A stretch of 64,000 bases of DNA from assembly GCA_012267415.1 (NCBI GenBank), contig JAAXGN010000044.1:124001-188000 (forward strand), in the 5' to 3' direction. Position 1 is the first letter of the stretch. Each line of letters opens with the position of its first letter. A program made the translations under genes and the position numbers. The notes under the pieces were generated by a model, which worked only from the letters and a program-made list of their open reading frames with translations, made no database searches and had not been told where the DNA came from. This DNA comes from Candidatus Poribacteria bacterium (GTDB taxonomy: Bacteria; Poribacteria; WGA-4E; WGA-3G). Positions 49,218-57,771 of the stretch are shown piece by piece.

Positions 49218-51656
49218 GTGAAACATAAGAAAAACGCAACAATAACATATTTCATAAGTATAATCTGTATAACCGCAGTATTATTGTTTATTCAGAGTCC
49301 TGTTACTTTCAGTCAATCATCTCAAACACCGTTTGGACCACAACCTGCAAAAGAAGAGACGCAGTCTGATCAAGCAGTTGTTGAACAGAAAGAATCCTTA
49401 CCCATCGACAATACTCTTATTGTAACAAAGATTGACTTCAAAGGTGTGCAATCGCTTCGTAAAGAGATGCTCCAGACACTCATTCAAACAAAAGTTGGGC
49501 AAGAAATATCTATAGATTTACTCACGAAAGATATTGAAAGTCTATATAAGGATACAGGGTTCTTCTACGATATGGAAGTTGATGTATCAAGAAACGAAGA
49601 AGGCGGAGGTAGAGCGGTAACCTATATCCTATACGAGAGTCCAAAAATAGAAGGCATCAATATTATTGGAAACGATGAGATTGACATCGGCAAAATCATG
49701 GACAAGATTACTTTGCGGCGTTCAGAGATATATAGTGATCACCTACGATGGCAAAGTGAAAGAGCAATTCGGAAACTATACCATGAAAAAGGATACTATC
49801 TTGTCAATATACAAGTTCACAACGACCTCAATGAAGAAGACAATACCAGTCAAGTTACTTTTGAAATCGAAGAAGGTCCACGCGTAAAAATTACAGAGAT
49901 CAACTTCATAGGAAATGACCAACTTTCCGCAAAAAAACTACGGAAAAAAATGAAGACGCGTATCGGTAAACATTATGATGAATTGCTTTTTGAAGAAGAA
50001 GATATGAACTTAAGTCTACGCAACTATTATCAAGACCAAGGTTTTTCACAAGTAAAGATACTCGGACATGAAAAACGCTTTACCGAAGACAAAACAGGTC
50101 TAATACTTGATATAACCGTTGATGAAGGTTCTCAGTTTGTATTAGGTAATTACAATATTGAACTTCAGACAGGTGATAAAGTTATCTTCTCAAAAGAAAA
50201 AATCAAGAATATGTTAGACCCAGCAGAAGGGGAAGTTTTTAATCGTGCTATCTTTGAAGAGTCTATAGCAAAATTACAGCAAGCATATCTTGATAAAGGT
50301 TACTTACTTGCCGAAGTGAATCCAATTCCCCTCTTTGACGAGGAAAACGCACTCGTAGACATCACCTTGAATATTAACCAGGGTGATGTTATAATTATAG
50401 ACAATGTACCCATTACAGGTCTGGAAAAGACAAAAGAGAGAATCATAAGACGAGAACTGGATTGGCTCAACATCAAATCAGATGAACTACTTGATGTTAA
50501 AACGCTGCGAAAAGCACGACAACGCCTTTTCCAGATGGGACCTTTTATTCGGGCTGTTGACTTCGTTCCAAGTGACACAGAAAATGACAGCCGGAAAAGT
50601 CTCGTCGTCAATATCGCGGAATCACCTACAACAGGAACACTCAGTGTCGGAGGTGGATACGGAAGTGAAGGCGGGATATTCGGAACAGCTGAAATCGGGC
50701 AACACAATCTTTTTGGACGTGCGTACCGTGTTCATTTGAAAGGGGAACTTGGAACAAGAGACCACCACACGGCTGAAGCCAGTTTTGGCTCACCATGGAT
50801 CTTTGGCACACCAACCAGACTTAATGCACGCATTTACAATAATCGCAGATTCCGACGTTATTACAGCAATGTTGGGGCCGCATTAAATCCGGATTATACA
50901 ACAGACAGATATGTGTGGGATACACGAGGTGGATCCATTTCTCTAGGACGTCCAATCGCATTTGATGTCGATCTTTCTGTAAGGTTCAGAAATGAAAACG
51001 TTAGGGCACACACGCCAGACGAGGAAGTGTTAAACCGTTCTACGAGAAGCATACTATTTGCTGTAGGACGAGATACACGAGATTACCGTACATCGCTTTA
51101 CGACCCTATGGGAGGAAGTTCTAACAGTATATCCTACGAATACTCTGGTGGAATCTTGGGGGCTGATAACGAATTCCAAAAATACACTGCTGACACAAGT
51201 TGGTTCTTCAATCCGTGGTGGAATCATGTATTTGCGATTCATGCACGGGCAGGGTATATGGTCAGTAAGAGCACAGATAGTAGAAACCTATTTTACGAAA
51301 GATTCTACTTAGGTGGCGTAGATACAATACGCGGATACGAAGATTGGGAAATATATCCTGATTCCGATGCTCCGATCAGACAATTTGGGGGGAACAAAGT
51401 GTTTTTCTCTAACTGGGAATACAGAGTTCAAGTTTCCCCACAGTTGACAACAGTAGTTTTCTTTGATATAGGTCAAGTGTGGGATGAATCTACCCCAAAT
51501 ATTTTCAATAACATCAATCTGAAACGTGGTGCCGGTGTTGAAGCGCGTTTACAGATGTTAGGGATGTTAGCACGCTTTGGATGGGGATATGGGTTTGACC
51601 GACAGAATCGGGAACCTTCAGGCAAATTCTATTTTACAATCGGTCCCGGATTCTAA
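49218..51656 (+). CDS. bamA: Outer membrane protein assembly factor BamA
   Basis: BamA inserts beta-barrel proteins into the outer membrane. The 812-residue protein has a signal peptide (about 1-33), then about five POTRA domains (about 70-460; VTKIDFKGVQSLRKE starts the first, IEGINIIGNDEI and KITEINFIGNDQ are later strands) and a C-terminal 16-strand barrel from about 475. The IRGYED loop near residue 706 corresponds to the VRGF/Y motif of the barrel. The protein ends in Phe (FYFTIGPGF), as expected for outer-membrane barrels. The start is GTG 49218 with AAGGAGC before it. It leads a cluster with skp, lpxD, and a UbiA-type gene. Confidence 0.93.
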   Translation: MKHKKNATITYFISIICITAVLLFIQSPVTFSQSSQTPFGPQPAKEETQSDQAVVEQKESLPIDNTLIVTKIDFKGVQSLRKEMLQTLIQTKVGQEISIDLLTKDIESLYKDTGFFYDMEVDVSRNEEGGGRAVTYILYESPKIEGINIIGNDEIDIGKIMDKITLRRSEIYSDHLRWQSERAIRKLYHEKGYYLVNIQVHNDLNEEDNTSQVTFEIEEGPRVKITEINFIGNDQLSAKKLRKKMKTRIGKHYDELLFEEEDMNLSLRNYYQDQGFSQVKILGHEKRFTEDKTGLILDITVDEGSQFVLGNYNIELQTGDKVIFSKEKIKNMLDPAEGEVFNRAIFEESIAKLQQAYLDKGYLLAEVNPIPLFDEENALVDITLNINQGDVIIIDNVPITGLEKTKERIIRRELDWLNIKSDELLDVKTLRKARQRLFQMGPFIRAVDFVPSDTENDSRKSLVVNIAESPTTGTLSVGGGYGSEGGIFGTAEIGQHNLFGRAYRVHLKGELGTRDHHTAEASFGSPWIFGTPTRLNARIYNNRRFRRYYSNVGAALNPDYTTDRYVWDTRGGSISLGRPIAFDVDLSVRFRNENVRAHTPDEEVLNRSTRSILFAVGRDTRDYRTSLYDPMGGSSNSISYEYSGGILGADNEFQKYTADTSWFFNPWWNHVFAIHARAGYMVSKSTDSRNLFYERFYLGGVDTIRGYEDWEIYPDSDAPIRQFGGNKVFFSNWEYRVQVSPQLTTVVFFDIGQVWDESTPNIFNNINLKRGAGVEARLQMLGMLARFGWGYGFDRQNREPSGKFYFTIGPGF

Positions 51657-51675
51657 TAGAGTGTCTACTTTTACA

Positions 51676-51714
51676 TTGTAGGTCGGGTTTCGCTTCGCTC
51701 AACCCGACCTACAA
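51676..51714. repeat. Intergenic hairpin TTGTAGGTCGGGTT
   Basis: Fourteen-base arms at 51676-51689 and 51701-51714 are exact reverse complements around TCGCTTCGCTC, giving a strong stem between bamA and skp. It may attenuate transcription between them or be a repeat of the TGTAGGTTGGGTTTCG family (a degenerate copy is near 12735). Confidence 0.65.
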
Positions 51715-51764
51715 AATAGAAATTACATAACGAACATATATGTGTTGTTCAAAAAGGAATAATT

Positions 51765-52334
51765 ATGAAAAAGTTTGTACTAATAGGATTTTCATTAGTG
51801 TTGTTCGGGATTTTGACCGGCAGCATCGGTCAAGAGTCATTTAAACTCGGTGTCGTTGATTCTAATCGTGTTCTGCAAAACTATAAGAAAGCAATGGATG
51901 CAGACAAATTCCTAAAGAATGCAGAAGCACGTTGGAAGAAGAATCTTGCTGACATGGAAGAAGACATTAGGACATTGATCGAAAAGAAAGAAAAAACAGA
52001 ATTATTTGTTGAAGAAGCACAAACAGCGGACTTAGTAAGACAGATTCAAGCCAAACAGTTGGAATATCAGAGAGAGTTTGATCAGGGAAATCAAGCACTC
52101 ATAGAAAAAAACAGAGAATTGATACAGCCGATTGTCAAGGAACTTGAACAACTCATTATTAAAACAGGAAAAGAAGAAAACTACGATCTAATCATCGACA
52201 AACAAGCAGCACTCTATTTTAATGAAAAGTATGATATTACGGACAAAATTATTATTCTGATCAATGCAGAAAATGAAAAAGCGGAACAGAATAATCAGGA
52301 TGCCGAAGCACCACAAAATGAAAAGGCAGATTAA
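51765..52334 (+). CDS. skp: Periplasmic chaperone Skp/OmpH family
   Basis: Skp holds unfolded outer-membrane proteins in the periplasm on the way to BamA. The 189-residue protein has a signal peptide (about 1-22, MKKFVLIGFSLVLFGIL) and FKLGVVDSNRVLQNYKKAM, the usual start of the mature form. A long coiled-coil arm follows at about 60-145, rich in Glu, Lys and Gln. The core closes with YDLIIDKQAALYFN and DITDKII. It carries a short acidic, Asn/Gln-rich tail. AAAGGAAT precedes ATG 51765. Its location directly behind bamA and before lpxD is the classical order in diderm bacteria. Confidence 0.88.
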   Translation: MKKFVLIGFSLVLFGILTGSIGQESFKLGVVDSNRVLQNYKKAMDADKFLKNAEARWKKNLADMEEDIRTLIEKKEKTELFVEEAQTADLVRQIQAKQLEYQREFDQGNQALIEKNRELIQPIVKELEQLIIKTGKEENYDLIIDKQAALYFNEKYDITDKIIILINAENEKAEQNNQDAEAPQNEKAD

Positions 52335-52354
52335 GTGCTATATTATACACGTTG

Positions 52355-52417
52355 CTTGTAGTAGGGCAATTCATTGCCCGTCGTGTCAAGAAGTGTCATG
52401 TTATTTTTAGGTTTCAC
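52355..52417 (+). repeat. GTAGTAGGGCAATTCATTGCCCG repeat, extended form, copy 2
   Basis: The same extended form as 14397-14460, including the tail AAGTGTCATGTTATT and ending GTTTCAC. It stands 60 bases before the lpxD start and on the same strand. Confidence 0.7.
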
Positions 52418-52477
52418 TTCATTATGCTGGCACACTAATGTTGTAAGATTGCACCCGTTCCAATGAGGATACTAAAT

Positions 52478-53533
52478 ATGAAACTAAAGGATATTTCAGA
52501 ACATATTGGTGGCGAACTTCATGGGGATGGTGACATTGAAATAACGGGTGTTTCTGGCATTAAAGAAGCAGTTCCGAACCAAATTACCTTCGTCGCAAAT
52601 ACAAAATATCTGAGTGCTATCGCAACTACCCAGGCATCGGCAATAATCTTAGGACACGGTGTTTCTGGCAATGGAAAAGCCACAATCCGTGTTGACAACC
52701 CATATTGGGGATTTGTAAAAGTATTGGAATTATTTGCACAAGGAACAGAGAGAAACCAACAGACCGGTATACATGAAACAGCGATTATCGGAGAGAATGT
52801 TAAAATCGGCAAAAACGTCTCTATACATGCGCACTGTGTCTTAGAAGACAGTGTGGAAATTGGTGATAATACAGTAATTATGCCTTTAGTCTATATTGGA
52901 GAAGGGAGCAAAATTGGATGTGATGGCTTAATATACGCCAATGTAAGTATTCGTGCTGATATCATTATTGGAGATCGTGTCATTATTCATTGTGGTGCTG
53001 TCATTGGTAGTGACGGATTCGGGTTTACACCTGACCCCACAAACCATAGTCCATATAAGATACCACAAATAGGTTCTGTCGTTATTGAAGACGATGTTGA
53101 AATCGGGGCAAATACAACAATTGATAGAGCAACAATCTCTGAAACGCTCATAAAAAACGGAACAAAACTTGACAATCTTGTTCAGATTGCACACAATGTA
53201 GTTATTGGAAAAGATTGCTGTTTAGCAGCGCAAACAGGTATTGCAGGAAGTAGCCAACTGGGTGACCGTATAAACATGGCAGGTCAATCTGGTGTCATCG
53301 GACACCTAACGCTTGGTGAAAACACCGTCATCTACTCAAAAACGGCTGTCACAAAAGATATCCCACCGGGAAGTCATCTTTCTGGTATTCCCGCCCGACC
53401 CCATAAACAGGAGTTACGTTTTCAAGCATCAATCAGAAAAATGCCAGAATTACTGCAAGAGTTCAATAAACTGCAAAAACGTGTCGTGGAGCTTGAAGAA
53501 AAACTACACGAACTTGAAAAAGAAGAATCTTGA
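52478..53533 (+). CDS. lpxD: UDP-3-O-(acyl)glucosamine N-acyltransferase
   Basis: LpxD adds the second acyl chain in lipid A synthesis, using acyl-ACP. The 351-residue protein has the uridine-binding N-terminal domain (about 1-95; SGIKEAVPNQITFVAN), then a left-handed beta-helix of hexapeptide repeats (about 100-310) and a C-terminal coiled helix. QIAHNVVIG puts the catalytic His at residue 239, equal to the known Escherichia coli position. I start at ATG 52478, which has GAGGAT seven bases before it, instead of ATG 52463. It follows skp and precedes the UbiA-type gene by six bases. This shows that the organism makes lipid A. Confidence 0.93.
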   Translation: MKLKDISEHIGGELHGDGDIEITGVSGIKEAVPNQITFVANTKYLSAIATTQASAIILGHGVSGNGKATIRVDNPYWGFVKVLELFAQGTERNQQTGIHETAIIGENVKIGKNVSIHAHCVLEDSVEIGDNTVIMPLVYIGEGSKIGCDGLIYANVSIRADIIIGDRVIIHCGAVIGSDGFGFTPDPTNHSPYKIPQIGSVVIEDDVEIGANTTIDRATISETLIKNGTKLDNLVQIAHNVVIGKDCCLAAQTGIAGSSQLGDRINMAGQSGVIGHLTLGENTVIYSKTAVTKDIPPGSHLSGIPARPHKQELRFQASIRKMPELLQEFNKLQKRVVELEEKLHELEKEES

Positions 53534-53539
53534 TCTACA

Positions 53540-54388
53540 ATGAGGACGTTGTTAACGTATATTGAACTTGCAAGACCTTTGAACGGTGTGATCGCTTTTC
53601 TTTCAGCTTGGTTAGGTGGCATATTCGCGCTAGGCAGCACACTCAATTCATTTTCAGAAGTAAAATTATTATATGTCTCTATCGCATCACTGTTACTACT
53701 CTCCGCAGGCAATGCCATAAATGATTATTGTGATTACAACATCGACTGCCATAACAGACCCGATCGTCCACTCCCATCAGGTAGAATCCGTAGAAGAAAT
53801 GCACTCATATTCGCCATAACGCTTATCGGACTCGGTATGGCACTTGGCGTGTTAGTCAATTTATATGCAGTTTATGTTGCAGTACTGGTGTCTATACTTC
53901 TCGTGAGTTATGCTCTCATTCTGAAACGTACACCCATCTTAGGAAATTTAGTTGTTGGACTTCTTACAAGTCTGACATTCATTTCTGGTGGTATAGCAGT
54001 CGGTTCAGTACGTAGCACCATCATACCTGCTATTTTTGCCTTTTTCTTTACAACAGCAAGGGAGATTGTCAAAGACCTTGAAGATATTGAAGGAGATAAG
54101 AGAGAAAACGTCAAGACACTCGCCAATCTCAACCCTCGTCTGGCAATCATCATGACATTGAGTTTTATGTTCTGTGTAATCATATTTAGTCCTATCCCCT
54201 ATCTGCTCGGACTTTATCCGTGGCAATATTTAGTAACGATCATACTTGGTGTTGATCTTGTGCTTATCTGCTTAGGAATTCAACTTGTGACGAACACCTC
54301 AAAAGACGGTTATGCAAAAATACAACACTGGATGAAATGGGACATATTCGTAGGTTTAGGTGCAATCTATCTTGGAATCTTATATTAA
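53540..54388 (+). CDS. UbiA-superfamily prenyltransferase, candidate geranylgeranylglycerol-phosphate geranylgeranyltransferase
   Basis: This 282-residue integral membrane protein has eight or nine hydrophobic helices and both Asp-rich motifs of the UbiA family: NDYCDYNIDCHNRPDRP (from about residue 60) and DLEDIEGDKREN (from about residue 179). UbiA proteins transfer polyprenyl groups to quinone precursors, heme, chlorophyll or, in archaea, to geranylgeranylglyceryl phosphate (DGGGP synthase). The short ExD/PLPSGRI pattern is seen in that last branch. A GGGP-synthase-like gene 1.5 kb downstream makes the archaeal-type lipid role attractive, but menaquinone or another lipid remains possible. 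It begins six bases after lpxD. Confidence 0.7.
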   Translation: MRTLLTYIELARPLNGVIAFLSAWLGGIFALGSTLNSFSEVKLLYVSIASLLLLSAGNAINDYCDYNIDCHNRPDRPLPSGRIRRRNALIFAITLIGLGMALGVLVNLYAVYVAVLVSILLVSYALILKRTPILGNLVVGLLTSLTFISGGIAVGSVRSTIIPAIFAFFFTTAREIVKDLEDIEGDKRENVKTLANLNPRLAIIMTLSFMFCVIIFSPIPYLLGLYPWQYLVTIILGVDLVLICLGIQLVTNTSKDGYAKIQHWMKWDIFVGLGAIYLGILY

Positions 54389-54430
54389 GCATAAGAGGTA
54401 GCGACGATTCATTTTTCGTCAAAATAGACA

Positions 54431-55663
54431 TTGGAAAACTACACCAAAGTAATAGAATTCTTAAACAGCACGACACCAAACATTGAGCATGCACTACACT
54501 TTATAAATGCATCTCAACGTTCATCCTTAACAGACGAATTGTGTAAAACCTGCAAGGTCTTTACGTCAGGATGGGGACAGATTGACGGTGTAATGTTGAT
54601 AAAAGAAAGTGAAGGACATGGTTCAGGTTATCGCATCCTTGTAAATGCAACTACCGAACGAAGTCTAAAGGAACTCCTACTCACTTTTCCAAGAAGTTCA
54701 GTTGGCATGTTTTTCCTGGCGAATGAATGGATTGAAAGCAGAATTCTTGATCTGTTTGATGGTAAGAGGGTTAATATAGGATCAGAAGTATGTTTCGTTG
54801 GAACAAAAAAAGGAAGTATTACAGAAGCAGAACAAAAGACATTGACAAAAAAGAAAGATGAAATCGCCAATAGTCTTGGGAAACTTACATCCTTAAAGGG
54901 TAGATCTGAGAATTCTCAGTTTCTTATTGAAGGAGAAATGATGGTAGAACGCGCTTTCTCAGATGGGTTACCTATTGAAAAGGTACTATATACACACGAC
55001 TTTGTCTCGTCTACTGCAGGCAAGGATTTTTTGAAGAAAGTTTTTGCCGAAAATCTTTCTATATATCTAACAAGAGATAGTGTAATCGGATCACTGACAA
55101 CAACGCGTCTAATTCCCGCAATTATAGCATCAGTACATCAAAGTTATCCTACCTTTCTAAATGAAGATGGACTTATGAATTTTCATTTCAGTCAGGACTG
55201 TATATTGCTGATTATAGAAAACGTTCAGAATCCAGACAATCTTGGGATGACTTTACGCACAGCTGATGCTGCAGGTGTTTCCGCAGTATTAATCAGCGGA
55301 GAAGGGGCAAATCCGTTTCATAAGAACTGTATTCGTGCATCGCGTGGTGCTGTTGGCAGGCTTCCCATTTTCTATGTTCCTTCAACGTTGTCAGCGATCG
55401 AGAAGCTTAAAGCAAGCGGTTGGCATATCATTGGAGCAACGGCAAGAGCAGAGAAGGAACTTTACGCATCGCGATATAAGACACCGATTGCAGTTGTTGT
55501 TGGCAATGAGAATAGTGGTTTGACAGAAGAGACTCGAAATCAGTGCACAGAATTAGTAAGTATACCAATGGCAACGGGTCAATCTTCTCTAAATGTTGGC
55601 GTTGCTGCCGGGATTCTACTATATGAATTAAACGCTAATCCTGTGAAAGTAAACCTGAGATGA
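54431..55663 (+). CDS. SpoU/TrmH-family RNA methyltransferase with extra N-terminal domain
   Basis: A 410-residue protein. The C-terminal half is a SPOUT methyltransferase with the knotted cofactor site: motif 1 NVQNPDNLGMTLRTADAAG (about 265-283), motif 2 VVVGNENSGL (about 355) and motif 3 IPMATGQSSLNVGVAAG (about 378). It would 2'-O-methylate rRNA or tRNA. The middle (about 150-250) is the usual RNA-binding SpoU substrate domain. The first 140 residues are not part of this family; they show an acetyltransferase-like pattern (GWGQIDGVMLIKE), but I cannot confirm that. The TTG at 54431 is the earliest in-frame start after a TAG, and no good ribosome site is seen. Transcription is likely with the UbiA gene. 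Confidence 0.82.
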   Translation: MENYTKVIEFLNSTTPNIEHALHFINASQRSSLTDELCKTCKVFTSGWGQIDGVMLIKESEGHGSGYRILVNATTERSLKELLLTFPRSSVGMFFLANEWIESRILDLFDGKRVNIGSEVCFVGTKKGSITEAEQKTLTKKKDEIANSLGKLTSLKGRSENSQFLIEGEMMVERAFSDGLPIEKVLYTHDFVSSTAGKDFLKKVFAENLSIYLTRDSVIGSLTTTRLIPAIIASVHQSYPTFLNEDGLMNFHFSQDCILLIIENVQNPDNLGMTLRTADAAGVSAVLISGEGANPFHKNCIRASRGAVGRLPIFYVPSTLSAIEKLKASGWHIIGATARAEKELYASRYKTPIAVVVGNENSGLTEETRNQCTELVSIPMATGQSSLNVGVAAGILLYELNANPVKVNLR

Positions 55664-55761
55664 GCAATAACACCTTCCGCGCCTTCCGTGTTCTCCGCGT
55701 CATCCGCGATTCTGATAAAAGGGTGACAAATAACTTTACATAACCCCTATATCATAAGAAT

Positions 55762-55790
55762 TTGACAAATTCGTCTGATGGTGTTAAAAT
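55762..55790 (+). promoter_or_regulatory. Sigma-70 type promoter before the GGGP synthase gene
   Basis: TTGACA (55762-55767) and TAAAAT (55785-55790) are separated by exactly 17 bases, close to consensus. The GGGP synthase-type gene starts 73 bases after it. A repeat (GTGACAAATAACTTTACATA, 55723-55742), related to the GGTGTGTAAA element ends, lies just upstream. Confidence 0.6.
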
Positions 55791-55863
55791 AATTTAGTTT
55801 TGATATATAAGCGTGTAAGTTAAATTCCCGAAGGATCAATGACATTTTGACAGTAAGGACCGG

Positions 55864-56616
55864 TTGCAATTGAGACCAAATTGTATTCTAAGTTATCTAA
55901 AAACAGTGCTTGCAGAAAAGGACGCAGGATACTTCATCTTGATTGATCCGGAAATGTGTGATGTAGAAAACACTGCAAAACTCGCCACGACCATAGAGAA
56001 CGCAGGAGCAGATGCGATTCTACTTGGAGGTAGTCTGTTGACTCAAGATTTGCATCCAATTGCCGCCGCAATCAAGGCAGAAACCGAGTTACCAATTATT
56101 CTATTCCCTGGCGACTCCATGCATCTCACACCACATGCAGATGCAATCCTGTTTATGAGTCTCATCAGTGGACGAAACCCAAACTATCTCATTGGGGAAC
56201 AGGTGAAAGCAGCACCCTGGATCCAGAAATATGGATTAGAACCCATACCAACGGGGTACATGTTGATTGATGGTGGAAGCAGAACTTCAGTAGAATTCAT
56301 GAGTGGCACTGCTCCTATTCCGAGAGATAAACCTGACATCGCTGCACCCCATGCACTGGCAGCAGAATACCTCGGTATGCAGATGGTCTATCTGGAAGCA
56401 GGAAGCGGGGCAACACTCCCAGTTCCAAATGAGATGATTTCTTCTGTGAAAGAACAGATCACAATACCATTGATTGTGGGAGGAGGCATAAGATCTCCTG
56501 AAACAGCAGCTGAAAAAGTAAGAGCAGGAGCAGATTTCATAGTCACGGGTAACATACTTGAAGAAACAGGGTCTATTGACCTTATGAAACAATTTGCCAT
56601 CGCAGTTCACGGTTAA
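55864..56616 (+). CDS. Geranylgeranylglyceryl phosphate synthase-family protein (PcrB-like)
   Basis: This 250-residue TIM-barrel protein belongs to the GGGP synthase/PcrB family, which joins a polyprenyl diphosphate to sn-glycerol-1-phosphate. Diagnostic segments are AGADAILLGGSLL, LFPGDSMHLTPHADAILFMSLISGRNP, YLEAGSGA, IVGGGIRSPE and GADFIVTGN. In archaea it starts ether-lipid synthesis. The bacterial PcrB group prefers heptaprenyl diphosphate, while larger bacterial members can make GGGP. The product length and the UbiA gene nearby favour the latter, but this is inference. The start may be the TTG at 55864 (AAGGA four bases upstream) or the TTG at 55870. It has its own promoter. Confidence 0.83.
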   Translation: MQLRPNCILSYLKTVLAEKDAGYFILIDPEMCDVENTAKLATTIENAGADAILLGGSLLTQDLHPIAAAIKAETELPIILFPGDSMHLTPHADAILFMSLISGRNPNYLIGEQVKAAPWIQKYGLEPIPTGYMLIDGGSRTSVEFMSGTAPIPRDKPDIAAPHALAAEYLGMQMVYLEAGSGATLPVPNEMISSVKEQITIPLIVGGGIRSPETAAEKVRAGADFIVTGNILEETGSIDLMKQFAIAVHG

Positions 56617-56699
56617 CTATTACAAATGACTTACATTATAGTGAATTTTGGAATTATAAAGATATTTCAATGAACTTGCAAGTACCACAAGTTCCGTAG

Positions 56700-56718
56700 G
56701 GGCGAGGTCTCCTCGCCC
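56700..56718. repeat. GGGCGAGG/CCTCGCCC hairpin (GTAGGGGCG family)
   Basis: Eight-base arms at 56700-56707 and 56711-56718 pair around TCT. The neighbour GTAGGGGCGGGGTTTCCCCG at 57628-57647 is the same kind of unit. It lies in the spacer before grpE. Confidence 0.55.
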
Positions 56719-56803
56719 GTTGAGGAGTGTTTCATTAAATGTAAGTTCCACTATTAGAATGTCCAATCAAAAAACAAACAAATAGAACGTGAGGAATTAC
56801 ATT

Positions 56804-57532
56804 ATGTCAGAAAACAAAGAGGTAGTTATTGAAATTGGAACTGGAGACGAAGAATCTGATGCTGAGACTTCTGCAACACCAGATGATTCTGACAATACTA
56901 CCGAGATAGAAAATAAAAATGACGAATCTACCGTAGAGACACTACTTGCAGAAATTGAAGAACTCAAGGAATATTACAAAAAACAAATTGAGGAAGTGGC
57001 AGAATCGGAGAAAGCACAGTATGAAACTGAACGGGAACGCTTGTTGCGCACCGCTGCAGAAGCTGAAAACACAAAGAGACGTGTTGAAAACGATGCTAAG
57101 AAGCAGCTAAAATTCGCAAATAAGAATATCATAGAAGGAATTATTCCTGTATTGGATAGCCTTGAAGCAGCAATTAATAGCATTGATGAGAAGATCGCAA
57201 CTGAAGAACATAATCCAGATATGTCTAACTTCAGTGAAGGAGTCGAATTAGTACATAAACAATTATTAGATGTTCTAAGAACACATGGACTTACACCAAT
57301 CGACTCCGCAACTGGTTCATTTGATCCAAACCAGCATGAAGCTGTCTTTGCAACAGAATCAGATGAAGTGCCAGAAGGGAATATCATTGAGGAATTCAGA
57401 CGAGGATATCTGCTGCATGAACAGGTGATACGTGCCGCACAAGTTGTTGTGTCAACGGGGAAGAAAAAGGAAGAACCCTCAGATGAAGGAACCGAAGAAA
57501 TCATCATCGAAATTTCAACTGAGGAAGAATGA
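56804..57532 (+). CDS. grpE: Nucleotide exchange factor GrpE
   Basis: GrpE releases ADP from DnaK. The 242-residue product has an acidic N-terminal tail (about 1-50), a long coiled coil (about 50-110; EELKEYYKKQIEEV), the four-helix region with PVLDSLEAA and EGVELVHKQLLDVLRTHGLTPID, and the C-terminal beta wing around DEVPEGNIIEEFRRGYLLHEQVIRAAQVVVS. It ends with another acidic tail longer than in most GrpE proteins. ATG 56804 has GAGGA before it; the ATG 15 bases earlier is not favoured. dnaJ follows 239 bases later, with a MITE-like element in between. dnaK and hrcA are not in the window, and no CIRCE operator is visible. Confidence 0.9.
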   Translation: MSENKEVVIEIGTGDEESDAETSATPDDSDNTTEIENKNDESTVETLLAEIEELKEYYKKQIEEVAESEKAQYETERERLLRTAAEAENTKRRVENDAKKQLKFANKNIIEGIIPVLDSLEAAINSIDEKIATEEHNPDMSNFSEGVELVHKQLLDVLRTHGLTPIDSATGSFDPNQHEAVFATESDEVPEGNIIEEFRRGYLLHEQVIRAAQVVVSTGKKKEEPSDEGTEEIIIEISTEEE

Positions 57533-57551
57533 ATGTAATACCTCTCTTGTA

Positions 57552-57691
57552 GCACAATTTGTATGAAGATTAAATGAATAATCAGGTAATTCTATTAATA
57601 AGACTCATCGTAAGAGTAAGGCTTCGTAGGGGCGGGGTTTCCCCGCCCGCGTATTACCCACTTAATAACTTAATCTTCATTTAGATTGTGC
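57552..57691. mobile_element. MITE-like element, GCACAATCT terminal repeats, copy B
   Basis: The ends of this 140-base segment match copy A (20153-20362) in reverse orientation. The left starts GCACAATTTGTATGAAGATT and the right ends AATCTTCATTTAGATTGTGC. The interior differs: it holds the hairpin GTAGGGGCGGGGTTTCCCCG (57628-57647) instead of the GGTAGGTGCGATA palindrome. It splits grpE from dnaJ. Confidence 0.65.
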
Positions 57692-57771
57692 CGTTACACG
57701 TTTGATTTCTAACGGTATCCAGTAATGAGAGATAGTTTAATAGAAATGGTATAACTTAGGTAGGAAAACTC

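Noticed and set aside
56619-56803. CIRCE operator or heat-shock promoter before grpE
   Set aside because: No TTAGCACTC/GAGTGCTAA pair is present; only a GTAGGGGCG-type hairpin is visible.
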